DNA of 64,000 nt from Planctomycetota bacterium (GTDB lineage: Bacteria > Planctomycetota > UBA1135), in assembly GCA_004295085.1 (NCBI GenBank), contig SHNF01000002.1, positions 558,001 to 622,000 on the forward strand. Direction: 5' to 3'. The position numbers were made by a program, and so were the translations under genes. Below the pieces are notes generated by a model. It searched no databases. It saw only the letters and a program-made list of their open reading frames with translations, and was not told the DNA's origin. Positions 17,721-25,160 of this stretch are shown one piece after another; the stretch's first letter is position 1, and every line of letters starts with the position of its first letter.

Positions 17721-17741
17721 TCGGGCCGCAAGGCGGCCCGA
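17721..17741 (-). terminator. Hairpin downstream of the DUF1800-DUF1501 operon
   Basis: A 9-bp perfect stem (17721-17729 with 17733-17741) with a 3-nt AAG loop, lying in the 110 nt between the stop of the DUF1501 gene and the start of the propeller gene. No T-tract follows on the minus strand. It probably ends or stabilises the upstream operon transcript. Confidence 0.5.
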
Positions 17742-17808
17742 TTCCGCAACGCCGCGCCCGGCCTCACCGGAGGCCGTACGCAGGCGCACCTCCTGCATCC
17801 GTCTCAAC

Positions 17809-18999
17809 CTACCGGCGAAAGGCGGCCAGGAGTGCCGGGGTGTAGTCCGGGAAGAAGTCCCTGGGCGGCTCGAAGCCGAAGCAGCCGGCCAGGCAGGAAG
17901 CAAACACGTCGCGGAAGTCGGTGGTGACCGGCAGGTCGCGGCCTTCGATGAGGGCCTTGGCCTCGAGGCCGCGCCAGTCGCCGTACACCTTGCCGCCCCT
18001 CACGCCGCCGCCAAGCAGCAGCATGCCGCCGCCGCGGCCGTGGTCGGTGCCGTCGTTGCCGTTCTCCCTGACGGTGCGCCCGAACTCGGTCATGCACAGC
18101 GTGAGTGTGGCGTCCGCGTGCGGTCCAAGGTCGCGGTAGAAAGCCGCCAGGGACTCGGCGAGGGTGCGCAGCATCTCGGCATGGCGCCCGCCAATGCCGC
18201 CTTGGCCGGCGTGGTGGTCCCAGCCGTCGTAGTCCAGGCCGACGACCTCCAGACCGGCGCCGGCGCGGATGAAGCCGGCGATGGTCTTCAGCCTGCGCGC
18301 GAGATCGGCGTCGGGGTATGCCGCCTCCTTGCCGGCGGGCGCGGCCGCGGCGATCTCGTGGAAGCGGCGCAGGATGTCGATGGTGCGCCGGCCGGACTCG
18401 CTGACGGCGCCGCCTTCACCTCCGTAGAAGCTGTCGAACTGCTCGAGCACGTCGTTGCGCCGGCGCTTGCCTTCGGGAACGGCGAGCGCCGGGAACTCCC
18501 CGCGCAGCGCCCGCGGCAGGTTGGCCTGCAGGGCCACCGCCCGGAACTCGCTGGCGCCCGGGCGCGCGGTGGCGCGCAGGTAACGGCTGATCCAGCCTTC
18601 GCGCACGCCGTGGTTGCCGGGCGCCGCGTACTCCATGAAGTCCTGGGCCTCGAAGTGGCTGCGGGTCGGGTGCGGCGAGCCGGTGCAGATGACGGGCGCG
18701 AGCCGCTTGTCCTGGTAGAGCGGACGCAGGGCCGCGAGCGCCGGATGCAGCGCGAACTGGTCGTCCAGCGGCAGGACGCCGTCCTCTTCGCCCAGGCCGA
18801 TTCCAGGCCGGGCGGCGCGGTACGCCGGATCCCGGTACGGAATCAGCATGTTCAGGAAGTCGGCGCCGCCGCGCAGATAGACGGCGACCAGCGCCGGCGC
18901 GGCCCGTTCGCGCCGCAGGGGCGCAGCCAGCGGCGCCAGTCCGGTGCAGGCCGCCAGCGCTGCCGTGGTCTGCAGGAACTCTCGGCGGGTCGTGGTCAT
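17809..18999 (-). CDS. DUF1501 protein with Tat signal
   Basis: 396 aa from ATG 18999, which overlaps the upstream DUF1800 stop by 4 nt (ATGA). The N-terminus (TTTRREFLQTTAALAA) is a twin-arginine signal, so it is exported folded. Family features: YLRGGADFLNMLIPY, RSHFEAQDFME, the central GLDYDGWDHH and the TEFGRT-x-x-x-NGNDGTDHGRGG block of the DUF1501 (alkaline-phosphatase-like fold) family. The conserved Asp/His residues suggest metal binding, but the reaction is unknown. DUF1501 and DUF1800 genes are a recurrent pair in planctomycetes and some proteobacteria. Confidence 0.93.
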   Translation of the reverse strand: MTTTRREFLQTTAALAACTGLAPLAAPLRRERAAPALVAVYLRGGADFLNMLIPYRDPAYRAARPGIGLGEEDGVLPLDDQFALHPALAALRPLYQDKRLAPVICTGSPHPTRSHFEAQDFMEYAAPGNHGVREGWISRYLRATARPGASEFRAVALQANLPRALRGEFPALAVPEGKRRRNDVLEQFDSFYGGEGGAVSESGRRTIDILRRFHEIAAAAPAGKEAAYPDADLARRLKTIAGFIRAGAGLEVVGLDYDGWDHHAGQGGIGGRHAEMLRTLAESLAAFYRDLGPHADATLTLCMTEFGRTVRENGNDGTDHGRGGGMLLLGGGVRGGKVYGDWRGLEAKALIEGRDLPVTTDFRDVFASCLAGCFGFEPPRDFFPDYTPALLAAFRR

Positions 19000-20552
19000 T
19001 GTTGCTGGAACTCCGGGGAGCCGAGCACGAGTCCGAGCAGGCGCGGCGCGAGCTGGCGCCGCCGCCCCGGTGGACCTGCGTCCAGGAATTCCGCGCCGGC
19101 CGCGCGCAGCGCCGCCTGCGTGGACTCGGAACAGCCTGCGGGCAGCAGCTTCTCCGCCAGCCGTCGCCACCAGTCCGTGGGTGCGACGCCTTGCAGGTCG
19201 GCATGGAAGTCCGGCGGCACGCGGGCGCCGCGGATCCTTCCCTCGGCCAGGTCCAGCGCGAACTGCCAGCGCGCGGCCAGGACGCCGGGGTCCAGCCAGG
19301 CTTCCGCGGTGTCCGCGTAGCCGGTGGGAGGATCGCACAGATAGATGGGCTGCCCCATCTCACGCAGCGCCGCCAGCACCGCGTCCGGGTTCTCCACCGC
19401 GGCGCCCGTGGCCCGCAGCGCGCTCACCACGAACTCGAAGGGCGTCTTGAACTTGGCGCGGAAGCTGTCCCGCGCCCAGAACGCCGGGCTGGCGACGATG
19501 GCGCCGGCCAGCGCGCGGATGTCGCCCTGCGACTCGAGATACGCCGCCGCGCCGGCCTCCACCGCCTCCGGCGGCGGATCGTCCCGGATCAGGCGACAGG
19601 CCAGCTTGCGCGCCAGGAAGCGGGCGGTGCCCGCGGACGCCGCCAGCAGCTCGAGGATCGCACGCCCCTCGCGCGCGCCGTCGGCCGCGTCGCCCGGGAT
19701 GACGCGGCCCAGCACGCGCTTGTCCCCGGGCACGTGCATGTCGTTGCGGAATTCGAACACGCCCTCGTTGCGCCGCACCGTCCAGCCTGTGAACGCCTCG
19801 GCCACCGCGACCACGTCGTCCTGGGAATAGCCGTTGTCGGCGCCCAGAGTGTGCAGCTCCATCAGCTCGCGCGCGTAGTTCTCGTTCAGCCCCTTCTGGC
19901 GCGCCAGCTCCATTTCCTCCTCGGCGCGCTCCGCCGATCCGGTGCGCCGCTGCACGCGCCGGCCGATGGCCGCCAGCTCGGCCGGCGTCGCCGGCCGGCG
20001 CGACACGGCGTTGTCCAGGTAGATCAGCATCGCCGGGTGCTGCGCGCTGGCGGCCAGCAGGGCGCCGAAGCCGCCGAGCGCGTGGGCGCGGATCACGCTC
20101 CGGTCCCAGTCGGGCAGGAACACCTCGATGGGACCGCCCTTGGTGTAGGACACGTTGAAATGGTTGCGCCAGAGGTCCGTGAGGATCTCCAGCGCCTGGC
20201 GTTCGCTCAGGACCGCGCGCTGCAGCACCGACCGCAGCAGCTGGACGCGCGGCTCGTTCTTGCGCCGCTGCAGCTCGCGCCGCTGCTCCGGCGTCGGGTT
20301 CTCCGGCCGCTCCGCCTCCAGGAACTCGGCGCGCAGCTGCGCCGGCGTCATGGCCAGCGCCGGCGCGCCGGCCAGAAGCCGCTCCACCGCCGCGTCCTCG
20401 ATCCCGGCGGGCGCGAGCTGGCTCTCGACCCAGCGGTCCACGCCCAGGGCCAGCACACGCTCCACCTCACCCGGCCGCGGCCCGTACGCCAGCCGCGACA
20501 GGGCGTGGATGGCCCGCTCGCGCTCGGTCAACGGCTCGGCTGCGCGCACCAC
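18996..20552 (-). CDS. DUF1800 protein
   Basis: 518 aa from GTG 20552. The N-terminus (ERAIHALSRLAYGPRPGEVERV) and the LTDLWRNHFNVSYTKG, NENYARELMELHTLG and YSQDDVVAVAEAFTGW motifs are diagnostic of DUF1800. The family is partnered with DUF1501 proteins and is thought to act in the periplasm; the biochemical role is unknown. No clear signal peptide is visible at this start, and no in-frame ATG upstream supplies one, which is odd given its exported partner. It is the first gene of the two-gene operon. Confidence 0.9.
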   Translation of the reverse strand: MVRAAEPLTERERAIHALSRLAYGPRPGEVERVLALGVDRWVESQLAPAGIEDAAVERLLAGAPALAMTPAQLRAEFLEAERPENPTPEQRRELQRRKNEPRVQLLRSVLQRAVLSERQALEILTDLWRNHFNVSYTKGGPIEVFLPDWDRSVIRAHALGGFGALLAASAQHPAMLIYLDNAVSRRPATPAELAAIGRRVQRRTGSAERAEEEMELARQKGLNENYARELMELHTLGADNGYSQDDVVAVAEAFTGWTVRRNEGVFEFRNDMHVPGDKRVLGRVIPGDAADGAREGRAILELLAASAGTARFLARKLACRLIRDDPPPEAVEAGAAAYLESQGDIRALAGAIVASPAFWARDSFRAKFKTPFEFVVSALRATGAAVENPDAVLAALREMGQPIYLCDPPTGYADTAEAWLDPGVLAARWQFALDLAEGRIRGARVPPDFHADLQGVAPTDWWRRLAEKLLPAGCSESTQAALRAAGAEFLDAGPPGRRRQLAPRLLGLVLGSPEFQQQ

Positions 20553-20592
20553 GACCCCATCGTAACCCGGAGCGTGGTGCGCGGTTCCGGGG

Positions 20593-21936
20593 TCAGCTCA
20601 GGGCGTTCTTCAGGAGCAGCGTTGCCACCGAGAAGTAGATGACCAGCCCGAACACGTCCACCAGCGTGGCCACGAAGGGGGCCGAGGCGCTGGCCGGATC
20701 CAGGCCCACGCGGCGCAGCAGGAAGGGCAGGGATGTGCCGACCAGCGTGCCCCAGGTCACGACGAACACCAGGCTCAGCGCCACGGTCGCGGCCACACGT
20801 TCGTCCAGGTCGCCGGTGCCGCCGGTGATGCGCCCGAACAAAGTCACGCACAGGAAGCCGATGACGGCCAGGATGCCGCCGAGCAGCAGCCCGCTCCACA
20901 GCTCGCGCAGCACCACGCGCCACCAGTCGCGCAGCGCCACCTCGCCCAGCGCCATGGCGCGGATCACCAGCGTGGACGCCTGCGAGCCCGAGTTGCCGCC
21001 GCTGCTGATGATGAGGGGCACGAACAGCGCCAGGATGACCACCCGGGAGATGTGCTCCTGGTAGTGCTGCATCGCGCTGGCGGTGAACATCTCGGCCACG
21101 AACAGGATGGCCAGCCAGCCGACGCGCTTGCGCACCATGACCGGGATCGAGGTCTGCAGGTACGGCGTGTCCACGACGCCCATGCCGCCGAACTTCTGCA
21201 AGTCCTCGGTGGCTTCCTCGCGCAGCACCTGGACCAGGTCGTCCAGGGTGATGATGCCCTGCATGCGGCCTTGCGCGTCCACCACCGGCACCGCCATGAG
21301 CTTGCGGTCGCGCAGCACAGCCGCCACCGCCTCCTGGTCCATGTCCGCCGGCACTGACACGACCTGGTCCTGCATCACTTCGCTGACCTTCTTGTCGCCC
21401 GGCGCCCCGAACAGCTGGCGCAAGGACACGACTCCCAGCAGCTTCTGCTGCGGGTCCAGCACGTACGCGTAGTAGATCGTCTCCAGCCTTTCGGCCACCT
21501 GCTTGCGCAGGTAACGGATGGCCTCGTCCACGGTCATGTCCGGGCGTACGCGCGCGAAGCGCGGGCTCATCAGGCCGCCGGCGTCGTCCTCGGCGTAAGC
21601 CAGCAGCGCCCCGACCTCCTTGCGCGTGCGCTCGTCCAGCAGCTCCAGCAGCTCCGCCCTCGGCTCGGGCGGCACGGCCTGCAGCAGGTCGGCGGCGTCG
21701 TCCGGCGCCAGCGAGCGCAACCACAGGCCGCGCTCCTTCGGCGGCAGCGCCGCCAGCATCGCCGCCTGGCCGCGCGTGTCGAGGTTCAGGAAGAACTGCT
21801 GCGCTTCCTCCAGCCGCAGCAGGTGGAAGGCCTCGGCGCGCTCCTCGTCCGACAGCAGCGGCCAGGCGTCGCGCAGCTCATCCGCGAACAGGAAGCCGCC
21901 GGCCAGCGTCCGCTCTTCGCTCTCGACGGGGGCCAT
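20593..21936 (-). CDS. mgtE: Magnesium transporter MgtE
   Basis: 447 aa, standard MgtE length. The N-terminal superhelical domain (about 10-130) contains LAPDDAADLLQAVPP; the CBS pair (about 135-255) includes GLMSPRFARV at its start and GIITLDDLVQVLREEATED at its end; five membrane helices follow. The pore signature is PLIISSGGNSGSQASTL, and LDPASASAPFVATLVDVFG is the conserved last-helix motif. It gates Mg2+ uptake by cytosolic Mg2+ bound between the CBS and N domains. It stands 40 nt after the DUF1800 start, on the same strand. Confidence 0.96.
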   Translation of the reverse strand: MAPVESEERTLAGGFLFADELRDAWPLLSDEERAEAFHLLRLEEAQQFFLNLDTRGQAAMLAALPPKERGLWLRSLAPDDAADLLQAVPPEPRAELLELLDERTRKEVGALLAYAEDDAGGLMSPRFARVRPDMTVDEAIRYLRKQVAERLETIYYAYVLDPQQKLLGVVSLRQLFGAPGDKKVSEVMQDQVVSVPADMDQEAVAAVLRDRKLMAVPVVDAQGRMQGIITLDDLVQVLREEATEDLQKFGGMGVVDTPYLQTSIPVMVRKRVGWLAILFVAEMFTASAMQHYQEHISRVVILALFVPLIISSGGNSGSQASTLVIRAMALGEVALRDWWRVVLRELWSGLLLGGILAVIGFLCVTLFGRITGGTGDLDERVAATVALSLVFVVTWGTLVGTSLPFLLRRVGLDPASASAPFVATLVDVFGLVIYFSVATLLLKNALS

Positions 21937-21960
21937 CCTCGCTCCGCGGCACTCCGTTGC

Positions 21961-22827
21961 TCACTCCGTCCACTCGTAGAAGCCCTGCCCGCTCTTCTTG
22001 CCGAGTTTGCCTTCCCCCACCATGCGGCGCAAGAGCTCCGGCGGCCGGAAGCGCTCGCCCAGGGTCTGGTGCAGGTATTCCGCGATCCCCAGGCGCACAT
22101 CCAGGCCCACCAGGTCGGTCAGCTTCAGCGGCCCCATCGGATGGCGATACCCAAGCTCCATGGCCTTGTCGATGTCGGTCGCGCTGGCCACGCCCTCCTC
22201 CACCATCCGGATCGCCTCCAGTCCCAGCGCCAGGCCCAGGCGCGAGCTGGCGAAGCCGGGCGCATCCTGCACCACGATCGGCTCCTTGCCGAGCCGCCGC
22301 CCCAGCGCCGCCGCCGCCACCACCACCCCAGCGCCGGTGCGCGGCCCCACCACGATCTCGAGCAGCGGCATCAGGGGCACCGGATTGAAGAAGTGCAGCC
22401 CCAGGAACCGTTCTGGCCGCGCCAGCCCTTCCGCCAGCCTCTCGATCGACAGGGACGAGGTGTTGCTGGCCAGCATGGCCTCCGGCGCGACGTGTCGCTC
22501 CACCTCCGCGAACAGCTTGCGCTTGAGCTCCAGCTTCTCCGGCACGGCCTCGACCACGACATCAGCCCTGCGGCAGGCCGCATCCAGGTCTTTCAGGACC
22601 GTCACGCGCCGCAGCGCCGCTTCCGCCTCGTCCCTCCGGGCCTTTCCCTTCTCGACCGCCTTCTCCAGCGATTTCTTGATGCCCGCCAGCCCGCGCTGCA
22701 GCGCCGCATCGTCCACGTCGTACAGGACGACGTCGATCCCGGCCTGCGCGCACACCTGGGCGATCCCATGCCCCATGGTCCCCGCACCCAGCACCGCTGC
22801 GCGCTCCACATCGGCCGCGTCCGCCAT
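21961..22827 (-). CDS. 3-hydroxyacyl-CoA (3-hydroxybutyryl-CoA) dehydrogenase
   Basis: 288 aa from ATG 22827, normal for the short monofunctional enzymes (PaaH/Hbd). NAD-binding motif: VLGAGTMGHGIAQVCAQAG. The SNTSSLSIERLA segment and the catalytic LGLHFFNPVPLMPLLEIV loop (His paired with Glu) follow. The C-terminal domain has DAPGFASSR and GYRHPMGPLKLTDLVGLD, and GKKSGQGFYEW ends the protein. It oxidises (S)-3-hydroxyacyl-CoA to 3-ketoacyl-CoA, in beta-oxidation or butanoate metabolism. It is 24 nt from mgtE and 11 nt from the STT3-like gene, without any functional link I can see. Confidence 0.95.
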   Translation of the reverse strand: MADAADVERAAVLGAGTMGHGIAQVCAQAGIDVVLYDVDDAALQRGLAGIKKSLEKAVEKGKARRDEAEAALRRVTVLKDLDAACRRADVVVEAVPEKLELKRKLFAEVERHVAPEAMLASNTSSLSIERLAEGLARPERFLGLHFFNPVPLMPLLEIVVGPRTGAGVVVAAAALGRRLGKEPIVVQDAPGFASSRLGLALGLEAIRMVEEGVASATDIDKAMELGYRHPMGPLKLTDLVGLDVRLGIAEYLHQTLGERFRPPELLRRMVGEGKLGKKSGQGFYEWTE

Positions 22828-22838
22828 GGGCGCAAAGT

Positions 22839-25160
22839 CTATCGAAGCTCGATGCGGCTGCCGCTGAGCACGACCAGTTCGGGCACTTGCAGTGGATGGC
22901 TGCTGGCGCCGGTGCTCCAAGTGGCGGAGATCGCGACGCCTTCGCCGTTGGGCTGGTCCGTAGCCCAGGGGAAGCGCAGCCGCGCCCGGCCGTCGCTGTC
23001 CGCCGCGGCCGAGTCGCGGTAGCGGTAACTGCGGCCGGATGGATACTCGACGACCACCTCGACGGTCAGCTCGGCGGCCTCCACCTCGAGCTGGGCGCCC
23101 GGCACGTACTCCCAGATCCAGCCGGCCGGCACCTTGACGTTGCTGCCGAAGCGGGAGCTGGGGGCCGGGTCCAGGGACGGCGGCACGTGCACCAGGCGCA
23201 GGTAGCGCACCGGCATCGCGTCACCGCGCGTGAAGTCGCTGCCCACCGGCATCAGGCGCTCGGCCAGGGAGCCGCGCCAGCGCGGCTCATCCTGCGCGCC
23301 GGGCCCGCTCAAGGCCAGCTTGAGCGCGTCGAAGGAGTCGGCGAGCCCGCTGTGCAGAAGGACGTAGCGCACCTGGCGGCGCCTGAGGACCTCCTCGGCG
23401 GCGATCGGATCGGTGGCGAGCAGGAACCGCGGCGGATCGCGGAAGGATTCAACGCCCACGTAGGAGCCGAAGTTGGTGGCGACCGTGGGCAGGCCCGCGA
23501 CCCATTCGATGGCGTGGCCCCGGTCCCAGCCGGCCAGCACCGAGCCGGGCGCCCGCTCCTGCGCGTAGAGCGCCAGCCATTCCACGAGCACGCGCCAGGC
23601 GCCCTGGCGGAAGAAGCTGGTGGAGACGCGGTCCGCCTCGCGGTGCTGCAGGCGGTCCAGCGAGCGCTTGATCGTCGGGGCTTGCGCAAGGCAGATGGCC
23701 GTGAGGCCGAGCACGACCGGCCCGGCGCGCGGCAGGGCGCGCAGCTGCGCGCCCAGGCGCCCGCTCCAGCCGCTGCGGGCCTGCAGGAGCGCGTTCGCAG
23801 CCCAGCCGAGCGTCACCAGCATGGGGAGTGCCAGCGGGTCGGCGAAACGCCGCTGCAGCAGCGCCTGCACCAGGAGCAGCGGCGCCGCGACCAGCCAGGG
23901 CAGCAGCCGCAGTTCTTCCTCGCGGCGCCACACTGCGGCCACGGCGGCGCACCAGGCGAGCGGGAACAGGAGCACGCCGAAGCCCAGCCAGGAGAAGATG
24001 CCGCCGATGTCGGTGCCGGTGCGGTCCGCGGCCAGCAGCGGCTCGGATTCGGCGATGCCGGCCATGAAGGAGTTGACGCGGCTCACCCAGGCGAAGCCCT
24101 CGCGCACGCCCGCGGCGGGGCCGGAACCGATCAGGAGCAGGAGCGCCGCGAGCGCGAGCAGGGCGCCGGCGACCAGGAAGGGGTAGCGCTTGCGCAGCGG
24201 CGACCAGGGCGCCAGGAAGGGCAGCGGCACGAACACGAGCGCGCCGACCAGCAGGAAGCCGAGGTGGAACCAGGACAGGTTGACCACGATCCAGGGGAAC
24301 TCCTGCTTCCACGGACTCGTGAGGATCGCGGGCAGGACCGTCAGGAGCGCCGCGAGGTGGAAGCCGAGGCCGAGCGGCGCCAGGCCGGGCAGCGAGCGGC
24401 GCGCGTGCAGGAAGAGCAGCACCGCAAGGATGAGCTGGACCTCGAAGATGTAGAGGAGCGCGCCCGCCCAGGTGCCGAGCATCAGCCCGGCACCGGCGCC
24501 GCAGGCGCTGCCCCAGGCCCAGCCGCGCACGGGCCTTTGCAGGGCGCCGCGCGCCAGCGCCAGTGACAGCAGCAGCAGCAGCGCGACCGCGAGCAGCGAC
24601 ACGAAGGCGTGGTGGTCGCCCACGCCCGGCACGCTGTAGTGGATGGCGCCGTAGAACAGCGCGTGGCCGGCGCCCGCGACCAGCGCGCCGGGCGATCCCG
24701 CCAGCATCCAGCCCGCCAGCACCGCCAGGAGCGAGGCGGCGATGCCGAAGAGCATGGGAAGCGTGGCCACGGAGTGCTCGATGGCCGCCTGCCGCAGCTC
24801 GGCCTCGGCGGGCAGGGATGGCGCGAGCAGGGCGTGCAGGAGCCAGGTGTAGTAAGGAGGCCAGGGGATGCGCGCGCCCTCGGGATAGTTGAGGAGCGGA
24901 TCGGTCTCGGCTGGGGGCAGGCCTTCCGCGAACGTTCGCTCCAGCCGCCGGCAGTGGTAGAGGCCGTCGGGATCCGCGCTGAACCAGTCGGAGGGCGCGT
25001 GGAACGTGAGCGGCGTGGCGCTGCCGTCGGCGTGGCGCACCTCCGGGTAGTTGAGGCGCATGTGATTGGCCTCGCGGGCGCCCCAGGACAGGCACGCGGC
25101 CAGCACCAGCAGCGCGAAGAGCGCGAGCGGTCTGCGGGGGGCGGGGGCGGCGGCCGCCAT
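22839..25160 (-). CDS. STT3/AglB-like oligosaccharyltransferase
   Basis: 773 aa: about 12-13 membrane helices (residues 12 to ~500) followed by a soluble periplasmic domain. STT3-family landmarks are present in order: DPDGLYH (63-69; first acidic motif with the following Y-H), SVPGVGDHHAF (second motif, ~176-186), AESEP (370-374, like the external-loop TIxE/SVSE Glu), and GWDRGHAIEWVAG (544-556) at the place of the WWDYG signature. These positions bind the divalent metal, the lipid-linked glycan and the acceptor sequon in AglB/PglB. WWDYG is changed to GWDRG, so acceptor specificity may differ. Its ATG overlaps the stop of the upstream DUF5916 gene by 1 nt. Alternative: another GT-C-fold glycosyltransferase. 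Confidence 0.72.
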   Translation of the reverse strand: MAAAAPAPRRPLALFALLVLAACLSWGAREANHMRLNYPEVRHADGSATPLTFHAPSDWFSADPDGLYHCRRLERTFAEGLPPAETDPLLNYPEGARIPWPPYYTWLLHALLAPSLPAEAELRQAAIEHSVATLPMLFGIAASLLAVLAGWMLAGSPGALVAGAGHALFYGAIHYSVPGVGDHHAFVSLLAVALLLLLSLALARGALQRPVRGWAWGSACGAGAGLMLGTWAGALLYIFEVQLILAVLLFLHARRSLPGLAPLGLGFHLAALLTVLPAILTSPWKQEFPWIVVNLSWFHLGFLLVGALVFVPLPFLAPWSPLRKRYPFLVAGALLALAALLLLIGSGPAAGVREGFAWVSRVNSFMAGIAESEPLLAADRTGTDIGGIFSWLGFGVLLFPLAWCAAVAAVWRREEELRLLPWLVAAPLLLVQALLQRRFADPLALPMLVTLGWAANALLQARSGWSGRLGAQLRALPRAGPVVLGLTAICLAQAPTIKRSLDRLQHREADRVSTSFFRQGAWRVLVEWLALYAQERAPGSVLAGWDRGHAIEWVAGLPTVATNFGSYVGVESFRDPPRFLLATDPIAAEEVLRRRQVRYVLLHSGLADSFDALKLALSGPGAQDEPRWRGSLAERLMPVGSDFTRGDAMPVRYLRLVHVPPSLDPAPSSRFGSNVKVPAGWIWEYVPGAQLEVEAAELTVEVVVEYPSGRSYRYRDSAAADSDGRARLRFPWATDQPNGEGVAISATWSTGASSHPLQVPELVVLSGSRIELR

